From: CAIYQJ01 sp963717255
Lineage (GTDB): Bacteria; Chloroflexota; Limnocylindria; Limnocylindrales; CSP1-4
DNA length: 64,000 nucleotides
Reading direction: 5' to 3'
Assembly: GCA_963717255.1 (NCBI GenBank)
Contig: CAVQVT010000008.1
Coordinates: 62,001 to 126,000 of the forward strand
Positions 8,421 to 16,480 of this stretch are shown piece by piece. Each line of letters starts with the position of its first letter. Position 1 is the first letter of the stretch. The notes beneath the pieces are model-generated. The model worked only from the letters and a program-made list of their open reading frames with translations, had not been told where the DNA came from and made no database searches. The position numbers and the translations under genes were made by a program.

Positions 8421-9430
8421 GGGTCCACCATGCGGTTCGGCGGGGAGGGACGGTCGTCACCCGTCGGCGACGTCGGAGCGTCGGGCCCGGGTGCATCGGG
8501 GGGCGCCTGGGTCCCCGGGCCGGTCTCGGGCGGCGGCCCGCCCTGCTGCGATGCCCCGTCGGCGGCTCCTGCCGTCTCGGGGGGGTCGGACCCGTCGACA
8601 CCCGCATCGGTCCCCATCGCGACCCGGCCACGGTGGCGCATGTGCCGGAGGACGAGGATCGAGATCGAGCCGACGGCGATGACCCCCGAGATGATCGACG
8701 CGGTGGGGATGCCCTCGAACGTCCAGTTCCCGGTCCGAAGGGGCTCGAGGAGGAAGCGCGTCGCGCTGTACCAGGCGAAGACCATGAGGGCGATGTCGCC
8801 GGCGAGCAGGCGCGAGGCGAACCGGCGCGCGACCCACAGGAGGACGATGGCGCCGATCGCGCCGGAGAGCGACTCGTAGAGGAAGAGCGGCGTGAACCGC
8901 GTCGTGTCGAACGGATACGTCTCGCACGGGTACGCGGCGACGCGGTGGGCGCAATCGATCGCGATCCCCCACGGCAGGCTCGTCGGCGGGCCGTAGAGCT
9001 CCTGGTTGAAGAAGTTCCCCCACCGGGCGAACGCCTGCATGACCAGGATCCCCGGCGTGACGGCGTCCGCCCACACGAGGACCGGCTGCCGCTTGTACGC
9101 GGCGTAGGCGACGCCTGCGATCGTCCCGAGGACGAGTCCTCCGAACGCACCGAGCCCGGAGTAAGGCGGGAGGACGATCCTGATCGGGTCGTCAGCGTAG
9201 AGGGCCCACTGGTCGATGACGTGGTAGAGCCGTCCGCCGATGAGCGCGGCGCCGGCCACGATGATCATGCCGTTGACGAGGAGCCCGACGTCGAGGCCTC
9301 GTCGCTTGACCTCCGCGGAGAGGACGAGCCAGACCGCGAGCAGGCCGACGGCGTACATGACGCCGTACCAGTAGACGGTGATCGGCCCGATGGTGACGAG
9401 GACCGGATCGGGGGTGAACGGCGGCAGCAT
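8417..9430 (-). CDS. lgt: Prolipoprotein diacylglyceryl transferase
   Basis: 337 residues. Attaches diacylglycerol from phosphatidylglycerol to the lipobox Cys of prelipoproteins in the cytoplasmic membrane. The N-terminus PVLVTIGPITVYWYGVMY and the intact signature RWGNFFNQELYG (near 150) are those of active Lgt. IGGRLYHVID and a late GDIALMVFAWYSATRF..EPLR (the family's conserved Arg/Glu helix) also fit. Seven helices are visible, and the last 75 residues are a Pro/Gly/Asp-rich tail not found in short Lgts. The ATG gives the standard N-terminus. Two lipoproteins in this window (36124-36885 and the ABC binding protein) are likely clients. Its stop overlaps the start of the acyltransferase. 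Confidence 0.95.
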   Translation of the reverse strand: MLPPFTPDPVLVTIGPITVYWYGVMYAVGLLAVWLVLSAEVKRRGLDVGLLVNGMIIVAGAALIGGRLYHVIDQWALYADDPIRIVLPPYSGLGAFGGLVLGTIAGVAYAAYKRQPVLVWADAVTPGILVMQAFARWGNFFNQELYGPPTSLPWGIAIDCAHRVAAYPCETYPFDTTRFTPLFLYESLSGAIGAIVLLWVARRFASRLLAGDIALMVFAWYSATRFLLEPLRTGNWTFEGIPTASIISGVIAVGSISILVLRHMRHRGRVAMGTDAGVDGSDPPETAGAADGASQQGGPPPETGPGTQAPPDAPGPDAPTSPTGDDRPSPPNRMVDP

Positions 9431-9575
9431 CGCGCGAGTGTACCCGCAAGACCGACGTCACCACGGACGGGCCGCTCGGCGGTGGGGACCGGGTCGGGTG
9501 CGCGGACTGTCGGGCGCGCGGTCGTCGGGCGGCGGGTACCATCCGTCGAGTGGAAGGCCGAACGTCGCCCGTCCG

Positions 9576-9746
9576 ATGAACACCGAGTACTTCTGGTGGC
9601 TCGCAGCACTCGTCGCCGTCGCGGCCGGCGGGCTGGTGGTCGTGCTCGGGTGGCGCGATCGCGGCGGCCTCGACGCACTCGCGCCGCGCCATGACGAGCC
9701 GGAGACCGCGCCGGCCCCCGACGGCACGGCGGGGTCGGAGACCTAG
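9576..9746 (+). CDS. 56-residue single-span membrane protein
   Basis: An ATG opens MNTEYFWWLAALVAVAAG, a short N-tail plus one membrane helix ending at GWRDR, followed by an acidic Pro-rich tail. No family is recognised. Its TAG (9744-9746) and the TAG of the convergent anti-sigma gene (9743-9745) are read from the same CTAG, which is hard to explain if the frame were not maintained. The lgt gene is divergent. A GGAAGG lies too far upstream to be a convincing ribosome site. Confidence 0.5.
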   Translation: MNTEYFWWLAALVAVAAGGLVVVLGWRDRGGLDALAPRHDEPETAPAPDGTAGSET

Positions 9747-10576
9747 AGCGAGCCCGCGACCACCGGCGCGCCGTCGACCGAATCGGACCCCTTGGGCACC
9801 AGCAGCACGCCGTACTCCCCCACCGAGCCCGGGCGCGCGTCGGCGAACGCGTCCAGCGGCCCGGCCCAGGCGTGCATCGTGCCGTCCTCGGCCATCCGCC
9901 CGACGAGACGGCGCTGGCCGTCGATGACCACGTAGCAGACGTACTCGGAGCCCGCCGGGGCCGCGGGGAGGTTCGTCGCCACGACCGCGCCGGCGAAGCC
10001 CCGGGCGTAGCCGCCGGGCGAGATCACGGCCACGCCGGACGCCCCTCCGGAACCGGTCATCGGGATGCGGATCGCCTTCGGGTCGTCGAGCAGCCGCAGC
10101 GCGATGGCCGACTTCTCCGCCAGCAGGGCGGAGCGCTCGCGCTCGGCCGCCAGCTCGGACCGGACGACGCCGGTCGCGACGAGCGCGGATGCGCCGACCG
10201 CGACCGCCACGACGGCCGCCATCGCGAGCCCGGCGAGGGCCAGGCGACGGCCGCGGCTCGCGGGGGTCCGGACGACGCCCGCGGCGACCGCGTCCGCTCC
10301 ACGCGGCCGGCCGACGGCGTGCACGTACGCGAGCGTCCGGCCGCGAAGATCCGCCGACGCCACGGGGGCGAGGCCGGCGCGCAGCAGTGCGGCGATCTCG
10401 CGCAGCCGCGCGGCCTCGGCGGCGCACCCGGCGCAGGCGGCCACGTGCGCGACGACCGCGGCGTCCTCCGGCGTGCACCCCTCCGCGAGCGTCTCCAGGC
10501 CGCGCGGTTCCACGGCCGCGACCTCGAGGGCCTCGAGCGCGTGCGGGCACCCGACGACGGACTCAGGCATCGCCAT
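9743..10576 (-). CDS. Zinc-finger anti-sigma factor (RskA type)
   Basis: 277 residues. A cytoplasmic N-terminal domain holds the anti-sigma zinc motif H-x3-C-x2-C (HVAACAGC, about residues 44-51). One membrane helix follows (about 111-138), and the outer C-terminal domain is RskA-like (residues 140-277, with PAAPAGSEYVCYVVIDGQ and GPLDAFADARPGSVGEYGVLLVP). Such proteins hold their cognate ECF sigma factor inactive until a signal triggers proteolysis. The start overlaps the end of the sigma gene by 14 bases (ATG at MAMPES; the second ATG two codons on would also do), which supports the pairing. Stop shared with the convergent small membrane gene. Confidence 0.88.
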   Translation of the reverse strand: MAMPESVVGCPHALEALEVAAVEPRGLETLAEGCTPEDAAVVAHVAACAGCAAEAARLREIAALLRAGLAPVASADLRGRTLAYVHAVGRPRGADAVAAGVVRTPASRGRRLALAGLAMAAVVAVAVGASALVATGVVRSELAAERERSALLAEKSAIALRLLDDPKAIRIPMTGSGGASGVAVISPGGYARGFAGAVVATNLPAAPAGSEYVCYVVIDGQRRLVGRMAEDGTMHAWAGPLDAFADARPGSVGEYGVLLVPKGSDSVDGAPVVAGSL

Positions 10577-11240
10577 CGAGCACCTCCGTGCGCGGCGCGA
10601 GGTCGGGCGCGATCTCGGCCAACGCGGCGCGCAGTCTGTGGAGAGCGCGCCTCGTCCGGGTCTTCACCGTGCCGATCGGCCAGCCGAGCCGCGCCGCGAT
10701 CTCCGACTGCGTCAGCTCGTCGCGGTACGCGAGCCCGATCACCTGCCGCTCGGTCTCCGACATGGTCGCGAACGCCCGGGCGAGCGTGTCTCGCAGCTCG
10801 ACCGTGGCGTACGCGGCCTCCGGATCCGCGCTGCGGGGGCCGTCGGCCCCTGCCAGGAGCCGGTCGAGCGCGTCGGCGTCCCCGCTCTCCCCGGCCGGGC
10901 CCACGCTGCCGAACGCGACCGTCCGGGGGCGCCGACCGGCCGCACGCAGCCGGTCCACGGCCCGGTGACGGGCGACCGTCGCCAGCCACGTCGCCAGGGA
11001 GCCGCGCGTCGCGTCGAACGTCTCCGCCCGGTTCCACAGCGCGAGGAAGGTCTCCTGCACCACGTCCTCCGCGATGACCCTGTCTCCGACGAGACGAAAG
11101 GCGGCCGCGAAGACGGCCGACGCATGCCGGTCGTAGGCCGCGGCGATGGCGTCCTCGGAGCCCGCGACGATCCGACCAACGAGCGCGGCGTCGTCCGCGA
11201 GGCCCGCCGAGTCGCTCACGACGTCTGATACGTCCGTCAC
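10563..11240 (-). CDS. ECF RNA polymerase sigma factor
   Basis: 225 residues from GTG, which shares GTGA with the stop of the cupin gene. Region 2 has YDRHASAVFAAAFRLVG and AEDVVQETFLALW; a linker follows; region 4 has SETERQVIGLAYRDELTQ with the helix-turn-helix EIAARLGWPIGTVKTRTRRAL. No region 3, as expected for ECF sigmas. It probably directs transcription of an iron or oxidative stress regulon that includes its own operon (VIT1-like transporter, cupin, sigma, anti-sigma). The inducing signal is inferred only from those neighbours. Confidence 0.93.
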   Translation of the reverse strand: MTDVSDVVSDSAGLADDAALVGRIVAGSEDAIAAAYDRHASAVFAAAFRLVGDRVIAEDVVQETFLALWNRAETFDATRGSLATWLATVARHRAVDRLRAAGRRPRTVAFGSVGPAGESGDADALDRLLAGADGPRSADPEAAYATVELRDTLARAFATMSETERQVIGLAYRDELTQSEIAARLGWPIGTVKTRTRRALHRLRAALAEIAPDLAPRTEVLDGDA

Positions 11241-11629
11241 GAGGGGCCGGTTTCAGGCGGCCGCGATCTCCCCGGCGCAGCCGGCCCATGGGACGGCGGA
11301 GCCTCGTCCGACGCTCCCCACTCGCCGGCGCGGCGGCGGACCGGGACGGGGCCCAGAGACCCTGCGCGCGGGTGCGCCTCCAGGCACGTCACACCAGCTT
11401 CGCCGACCCGTGCCTCGTGGCGTGTCCCGGCGGGGAGGTCCAGCCGGTCGCCGACCGTCAGCGACTCCGACCGGCCGACGTCGGGCAGCCCGAACACGAT
11501 CGACCCCCGGGCCACGACGAGCACCTTGTCGTACGGGTGCGCGTGGGGCGCGTAGACGTCGCCGGGCCCGTTCGACCACGACCCCGGGTCCAGGCCCTCG
11601 GCCCGGAGCGCGGCGACGAACGGGTCCAT
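11237..11629 (-). CDS. Small cupin-domain protein
   Basis: 130 residues. The single cupin barrel shows APHAHPYDKVLVVARG (motif 1, two His) and GDRLDLPAGTRHEARVG (motif 2, one His), enough to bind a metal. It lies four bases after the VIT1-like gene and its TGA overlaps the GTG of the sigma gene, so all three are co-translated. ChrR-type anti-sigma factors carry a cupin that senses oxidants. A free cupin placed directly before the sigma gene could play a similar sensing part, but this is inference. The tail after residue 95 is Pro/Gly-rich and looks disordered. Confidence 0.78.
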   Translation of the reverse strand: MDPFVAALRAEGLDPGSWSNGPGDVYAPHAHPYDKVLVVARGSIVFGLPDVGRSESLTVGDRLDLPAGTRHEARVGEAGVTCLEAHPRAGSLGPVPVRRRAGEWGASDEAPPSHGPAAPGRSRPPETGPS

Positions 11630-11633
11630 CGCG

Positions 11634-12872
11634 CTACGAGACGGAGACGCCGATCAGGCGCCCGACGAGGAAGGTGACGGCGGCCGCCGCACCGCCGAGG
11701 ATGACCTGCCGCGCCCCGGTGAAGAGCGGGTTGCGACCCGTCAGCAGGCTCACCGCCACGCCGACGAGGAACATCGCCACGAGGCTGATGCCCAGGCTGA
11801 GGACGAACGCCGCCGTGCCCGAGAGGAAGAGGTATGGGATCACCGGGACGCTCGCGCCGATCACGAACGCGAGGAACGACCCGATGGCGGCGCCCCAGGG
11901 CGACCCGAGCTGGCCGGGATCCAGCCCAAGCTCCTCGCGGACGATCGTGTCGAGCGCCACCGCAGGGTCCTGGAAGACGCGGCGGGCGATCTGGTCCGCC
12001 TCCTCGGGGGTGAAGCCCTTCGAGCGGTAGGCCGCCGCCAGCTCGGCTTCCTCCTCCTCGGGCATCGCCTCGAGCTCGGCGCGCTCCAGCTCGATCTGGC
12101 GCTCGAACAGCTCGCGCTGCGACTGCATCGAGACCCATTCGCCCGCCGCCATGCTGAAGGCACCCGCGAGGAGCCCGGCGATGCCTGAGAGCAGGATGAC
12201 CGACGGCGCCGGGTCGGCGCCGGCGACGCCCATGACGAGCGCCGTGTTGCTCACGAGGCCGTCGCTCACACCGAAGATCGTCGCCCGGAGGGTCCCGGAC
12301 TGGCCGGCCCGGTGCCACTTCTCGGAGCGGACGATGTCCGTCGCCGACGTCGCGGCCTTCGCGACGGCGACGCCGTCGCGGGCCGTCCCGTTGTCGCGGG
12401 CGCGGGCACGCACGCGCTCGGAGTGGCTCGGCTTCGCGGGCGGAGGGCCCAGCTGCTTCCACGCCTCCGCGTTGGCGGCCTCTTCCGCCGCGATGGCCGC
12501 GACCGCCTCGTCGTTCTCCGGCGAGACGCCCACCTGCGACGAGTAGAACGCCTCCTCCTTGCCCTCGAGCGCCGTGACCATGTCGGCCACCGCGCGGGTC
12601 CCGAAGGCGCTGGCCGCCGCGACGATGAACCGCACACGGATGCGCGGCCGGGTGGGCGGCGGGATCGCGACCCCCTCGTCGCGCAGCCGGGCCTCCCAGA
12701 TCGCGGCGTGGCGCCGCTCGGTCGCCGCCATCGTGCGGAAGGCCTCGGAACGCTCGTCGTCCTTGTCGATGCGGGCCAGGGAGTCGTACAGGAAGATCGC
12801 GTCGCGCTCGAGGCGCAGGCTGGTGATCCCGACCGGCTCGCCGGCAGGGTCGTCCGATCGCGGGGTGGTCAT
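11634..12872 (-). CDS. Ferritin-like/VIT1-CCC1 fusion iron transporter (MbfA-like)
   Basis: 412 residues in two parts. Residues about 15-150 are a ferritin/rubrerythrin-like helical bundle with metal-binding motifs RLERDAIFLYD and ATERRHAAIW (E-x2-H) and a later AAEEAANAEAW. Residues 190-412 are a VIT1/CCC1 transporter: GTLRATIFGVSDGLVSNTALV, AGAFSMAAGEWVSM, a charged cytoplasmic metal-binding segment (ERAELEAMPEEEEAEL) and three C-terminal helices. The combination is known from MbfA, a membrane-bound ferritin that exports iron and protects against peroxide. It is the first gene of the operon running into cupin, sigma and anti-sigma. A long spacer (150-190) is charged. Confidence 0.88.
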   Translation of the reverse strand: MTTPRSDDPAGEPVGITSLRLERDAIFLYDSLARIDKDDERSEAFRTMAATERRHAAIWEARLRDEGVAIPPPTRPRIRVRFIVAAASAFGTRAVADMVTALEGKEEAFYSSQVGVSPENDEAVAAIAAEEAANAEAWKQLGPPPAKPSHSERVRARARDNGTARDGVAVAKAATSATDIVRSEKWHRAGQSGTLRATIFGVSDGLVSNTALVMGVAGADPAPSVILLSGIAGLLAGAFSMAAGEWVSMQSQRELFERQIELERAELEAMPEEEEAELAAAYRSKGFTPEEADQIARRVFQDPAVALDTIVREELGLDPGQLGSPWGAAIGSFLAFVIGASVPVIPYLFLSGTAAFVLSLGISLVAMFLVGVAVSLLTGRNPLFTGARQVILGGAAAAVTFLVGRLIGVSVS

Positions 12873-13171
12873 GGGGCGGATGGTAGTCGCGCGGGGCGTC
12901 CGTGTGCGCGACGGGCGCGACAGACGGCGGTCGGCGCGTCACACTCCGCAGGTCCGTCCGGCGGACGACTTGCTCGCCGGGCGGTACGTCCCGCTGCGCT
13001 ACACCGCGGACGCGTGGCGCCCGGCATCCACCGAGGTGCTCACGCTCACGCCCTGAGCGCGGCGGCGAGACAGTCGCGGTACAGTCACGGTCGACGGACA
13101 CGCCATCGACGCGCCGCGGGAGGCTACCCCGGCCGCGCCACCCTGCGCCACGCACCCGGGGGTCTCATGCC
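12873..13171. other. Divergent intergenic region (VIT1-like / PLD-like)
   Basis: 299 bases separate the leftward VIT1-like gene from the rightward phospholipase D-like gene. It should contain both promoters. The only structure I see is an 11-bp direct repeat at 13070-13091. A 58-codon open frame from 12882 to 13056 exists but has no homology or ribosome site that I recognise and is not called. Confidence 0.5.
13070..13091. repeat. 11-bp direct repeat upstream of PLD-like gene
   Basis: ACAGTCGCGGT (13070-13080) is followed at once by ACAGTCACGGT (13081-13091), one mismatch apart. Adjacent direct repeats with an 11-bp period put the two half-sites on the same DNA face, as for a head-to-tail bound regulator. 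It lies about 80 bases before the phospholipase D-like start. Confidence 0.4.
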
Positions 13172-14509
13172 ATGGTGATGAAGAAGCTCATGACGGCCGG
13201 AGCCGCGGCGGCGATCGCCGGGGTCGGCGTCGTCGTGGTGAAGCGTGCGGTCCCGCCGGCCCGGATCCCCGCCTACCCGGTCCCGGACGGCGCCGTCTCC
13301 GCGGAGCGCGCGGCCGACCTCGCGACGGAGCTGGCAGAGGCGGAGAGCGTCGACAAGCGCGACGTGGCGATCGCCTTCGCGACGTCGGCGGCGACGTCGG
13401 TCGAGCCGCTCCTCCACGGGACCGCCTACTTCCCGCGGATGCTCGACGACATCCGGGCGGCGACGACGTCGGTCAGCCTGCTCATGTACGGCTACAAGCC
13501 CGGCGACATCGGCGCCGAGTTCACGGCCGCGCTGAAGGACGCCCTCGGGCGCGGCGTCGCGGTCCGCCTGGCCGTCGATGCCGTCGGAAGCGAGGTCCGC
13601 GCCGGCTCCAAGGCGCTCTTCGCGGACCTCGTGGCTGCCGGGATCCCGATCGTGATGAACAAGGGCATGATGCCGGACGTCGCGGGAGAGCTCGGCTCCG
13701 GCGCCCCGGTGCGATGGCCGCTCGAGGACATGGGCCACTTCGACCACCGCAAGATGCTCATCGTCGACGGCCGCGTCGCGTTCGTGGGCGGCACGGGCAT
13801 CGAGGACCACTTCAACGACGAGCGCTTCTACGACGTCATGGTCCGCGTCGAGGGCCCCGTCGTGGCGCAGCTCCAGGCGCTCTTCGTCGCGGGCTGGCGC
13901 CACCAGGACGGCACGCTCGCATCCGACGGCGCAACGATCGACGCCCTCTTCCCGCCGCTCGCCGAGGCCGGCGATGGGGCGGTCCCCACGACCGTCCTCG
14001 TGAACGTCCCCGGCACCGGTCACTACCCGATCAGCGAGGCCATCGAGACGCTCATGGAGCGGGCGCAGCGCCGGATCGACATCGTGAACCCGTACGTCTC
14101 GGACAGGCGGCTGATCGACCGGCTCGTGGACGCGGCCAACCGCGGCGTGGCCGTCCGGATCGTGATCCCCGGGAAGCCGACGCCGCCGTATCCGGCTGCC
14201 GCGTTCCGTCACAACTACCCGCGTCTTCTCGATGCCGGCGTGACGATCGTCGCGCACCCGGACATGGCCCACGCCAAGGTGATGGTCGCGGACGACAGCG
14301 CCCTGATCGGCGGCTGCAACTTCGACGGCCTCAGCCTCTACCAGAACTGGGAGCTGGACCTGCTCTTCGACGACGCGGCGGTCGCCCAGCGCGTCTCCGA
14401 GGAGATCGTCGACCGCTTCGCCGCGGTCGCGACGCCGGTCGAGGTGGTCACGGACCCGAAGCAGAAGCTCTGGGACGCGGCGATGGACCGCATCTCGCCG
14501 CTGCTGTAG
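13172..14509 (+). CDS. Phospholipase D-like / cardiolipin synthase family protein
   Basis: 445 residues. A short hydrophobic N-terminal anchor (TAGAAAAIAGVGVVVV) precedes two PLD domains, each with a complete HKD motif: HFDHRKMLIVDG..FVGG near residue 190 and HAKVMVADD..IGGCNFD near residue 365. Such proteins join or cleave phospholipids through a phospho-His intermediate, for example to make cardiolipin from two phosphatidylglycerols. The family identity is clear; synthase against hydrolase activity is not. ATG GTG ATG at the start offers two initiation sites (13172 or 13178). A bidirectional hairpin follows the gene. Confidence 0.9.
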   Translation: MVMKKLMTAGAAAAIAGVGVVVVKRAVPPARIPAYPVPDGAVSAERAADLATELAEAESVDKRDVAIAFATSAATSVEPLLHGTAYFPRMLDDIRAATTSVSLLMYGYKPGDIGAEFTAALKDALGRGVAVRLAVDAVGSEVRAGSKALFADLVAAGIPIVMNKGMMPDVAGELGSGAPVRWPLEDMGHFDHRKMLIVDGRVAFVGGTGIEDHFNDERFYDVMVRVEGPVVAQLQALFVAGWRHQDGTLASDGATIDALFPPLAEAGDGAVPTTVLVNVPGTGHYPISEAIETLMERAQRRIDIVNPYVSDRRLIDRLVDAANRGVAVRIVIPGKPTPPYPAAAFRHNYPRLLDAGVTIVAHPDMAHAKVMVADDSALIGGCNFDGLSLYQNWELDLLFDDAAVAQRVSEEIVDRFAAVATPVEVVTDPKQKLWDAAMDRISPLL

Positions 14510-14568
14510 CCAGGGACGGGCGCGCGGGCCGCCACCTGACCCCGCCCCGGGACTTCGCCAACCCGTAC

Positions 14569-14599
14569 GGCAGGGTCGCGCGGCTCGCGCGGCCCTGCC
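14569..14599. terminator. Bidirectional hairpin between PLD-like gene and SUF operon
   Basis: A 13-bp stem (14569-14581 with 14587-14599, one G-T pair) encloses a 5-base loop. It sits between the rightward PLD-like stop (14509) and the leftward Rieske stop (14601). No T-tract is present. Confidence 0.65.
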
Positions 14600-14600
14600 T

Positions 14601-14924
14601 CTACCCCGGGAAGTCGATGACGACGCGGCCGTTCTCGATCGAGACCGGGTAGACGTCGAGCGGGTCGCTCGCGGGCGACTCCAGCGCCTTCCCGGTGACG
14701 AGGTCGAAGCGCGACAGGTGCAGCGAGCAGGTCACGTTGCGCCCCGCGAGGAAGCCCGTGTCGAGCTCGAAGTACTCGTGCGTGCAGACGCCGGAGACCG
14801 CACGGATCGTCCCCTCCACGTTGGCCACGAGGACCGGCTCCGTGCCGTCCACCCAGGCCATCCGCATCGTCCCGGGCTCGACCTCGTCCGCCGCGCAGAG
14901 GTCCACGCGGCGCATGCCGCCCAT
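14601..14924 (-). CDS. Rieske [2Fe-2S] ferredoxin of the SUF operon
   Basis: 107 residues. The Rieske cluster motifs C-x-H and C-x2-H are CTHEYF and CSLH, 17 residues apart, so Cys and His ligands are all present. The small size and lack of a membrane anchor make it a soluble ferredoxin like those encoded with SUF genes in Actinomycetota and Chloroflexota, probably an electron donor for Fe-S assembly. The ATG at MGGMRRVDL starts two bases after the sufD stop. It is the last gene of the operon in this window; sufC, sufS and sufU are not here. Confidence 0.9.
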   Translation of the reverse strand: MGGMRRVDLCAADEVEPGTMRMAWVDGTEPVLVANVEGTIRAVSGVCTHEYFELDTGFLAGRNVTCSLHLSRFDLVTGKALESPASDPLDVYPVSIENGRVVIDFPG

Positions 14925-14926
14925 CG

Positions 14927-16480
14927 TCAGGCCGCCGTCGTGACCGGGGCGGCGTCTCCGGCCACGGCCTGCTCGGCCTCGGCCCACTTCGCCTCGAGGG
15001 CGTCACGGAGGCGGTCCTGCTCGGCGGCGAGCGGGACGCGCGCGACGACCGGCTCCAGGAAGCCGAGGACGATGAACTTGCGGGCCTCGCGCGGGTCGAT
15101 GCCCCGGCTCTCGAGGTAGAAGAGCTGGTTGGTGTCGATCGGTCCGACCGAGCTGGAGTGGGCGGCCCGGCGGCAGTCCGGCTGGTCGATCTCGAGGCTC
15201 GGGATGGTCACGGACCGGCTCGTCTTGGACAGGAGCATCCCGAACTCGCCGAGGAAGCTGTCGGTGCCGTGCGCGGGCCTGTCGATCCTCGTGAGGCCCT
15301 TGATGAAGGCCCTCGACGAGTCGAGCATCGCCGCCTTGCTCAGCAGGTCCGCCGTCGTGTCGCGCCCCACGTGCGTGGTGTACGAGGTGAGGTCGAACAG
15401 CTGGTCGGACGACCCGAAGACGATCTCCACCTGCTCCACCGACGAGCCGTCGCCGGCGAGGAGGTTGTCGACGCGGGTGCGGGCGATCCGGCCGCCGACC
15501 TGCGCGAGCGCCCACCGGAGCGTCGCCCGGTCGCCGACCTCCGATCGGCGATGGACGAACGCGACGGTCCCGGGGCGAAGCTCCTGCAGGCTTGCGAAGG
15601 AGAGGTCGGCGTCGGGGCCCAGGGCCACCTCGGTCGTGAGGTGGAGGAGCGACTGCGGGACGGTCTCGCCTGCCGCACAGCCGATCTCGGGCCCCGACGG
15701 GACGAGGTCCTCGACGATCGCGGCGCGCGCTCCGGCGCCGAGGGTCACCAGGGTCCGGGCGACGACGGCACGACCGGACGCGCCGGCCGCATACCGCAGG
15801 ACCAGGGGCCGTTCGAGGATCGGCTCCGTCAGGCACATGGAGGTGGATGCCGGTCGTCCACGTCGCGCGCGCGAGCTGGGCCATCGCGTCGTCGGCGGGC
15901 AGTCCCGGCCCGCTCTCGAGGAGCGAGCGCGCGCCGGTCGAGTCGCGCGCCACGTACGCCGCGAGGGGCTCGAGCACGACGCCCGCCTCCCTGGCTGTGG
16001 GCGAGAGGACCGCGGCGACGACGGAGCCCTCCCGGACCTCGAGGAGGCCGTCGGCGCCCTCGGGGAGCAGCGCCGCGGCCTCTGCACCCGGAGCCGCGGC
16101 CGCGGGCGCGTCCACGTACGGCGTGACGGCCGCGAGGTCGGCGTCGCGCAGGTCCACGTACAGGGTGTAGAGGCGGTTCGTCTCCAGGGGAGCTCGGCGT
16201 GGCGTGCGAGCCCCGCGAGGCGGTCGTCCACCAGCCAGGCCGGCTCCGCCGCGGCGGCCGCGCGCGCGCGCACGGTCGCCTCGGTGGCGTACGCCAGGGG
16301 GAGGTCGGCGGGGCCGCGGCGCGCCCCGCGCACGGCCGCCCGTGCGGCGGCCCGTGCGGCGCGGTCGGCCGCTGAGCCGGACGTGCCCGCGGCGTCGCGG
16401 CGCCGATCGGGCGTCGGCCATCGTGGTCGCGGCGGCCGAGCTGCGTCGGTAGGGCGAGCCTCCTCGGTCCCCGTCGTCAT
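14927..16480 (-). CDS. sufD: SufD, Fe-S cluster assembly scaffold (two frameshifts)
   Basis: Partner of SufB in the SufBCD scaffold. The start ATG forms ATGA with the sufB stop. The protein is in three frames: MTTGTEEARP..ARHAELP (16480 to about 16190), LETNRLYTLYVDLRDAD..TGIHLHVP (about 16190-15840) and LTEPILERPLVLRY..to the stop. The first break is in a CCCC run and needs one extra base to restore frame; the second is at about 15836-15846. The last two-thirds match SufD well (DLTSYTTHVGRDT, FIKGLTRI, TNQLFYLESRGI, EARKFIVLGFLEPV). Since sufB, the promoter and the Rieske gene are intact and SUF is usually essential, assembly indels are the likelier explanation than gene death. Confidence 0.85.
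   Translation of the reverse strand: MTTGTEEARPTDAARPPRPRWPTPDRRRDAAGTSGSAADRAARAAARAAVRGARRGPADLPLAYATEATVRARAAAAAEPAWLVDDRLAGLARHAELPWRRTASTPCTWTCATPTSRPSRRTWTRPRPRLRVQRPRRCSPRAPTASSRSGRAPSSPRSSRPQPGRRASCSSPSRRTWRATRPARARSSRAGRDCPPTTRWPSSRARRGRPASTSMCLTEPILERPLVLRYAAGASGRAVVARTLVTLGAGARAAIVEDLVPSGPEIGCAAGETVPQSLLHLTTEVALGPDADLSFASLQELRPGTVAFVHRRSEVGDRATLRWALAQVGGRIARTRVDNLLAGDGSSVEQVEIVFGSSDQLFDLTSYTTHVGRDTTADLLSKAAMLDSSRAFIKGLTRIDRPAHGTDSFLGEFGMLLSKTSRSVTIPSLEIDQPDCRRAAHSSSVGPIDTNQLFYLESRGIDPREARKFIVLGFLEPVVARVPLAAEQDRLRDALEAKWAEAEQAVAGDAAPVTTAA

Noticed and set aside
12882..13056. 58-codon frame between the VIT1-like and PLD-like genes
   Set aside because: No ribosome site, no recognisable family and it fills a region that must carry two promoters.
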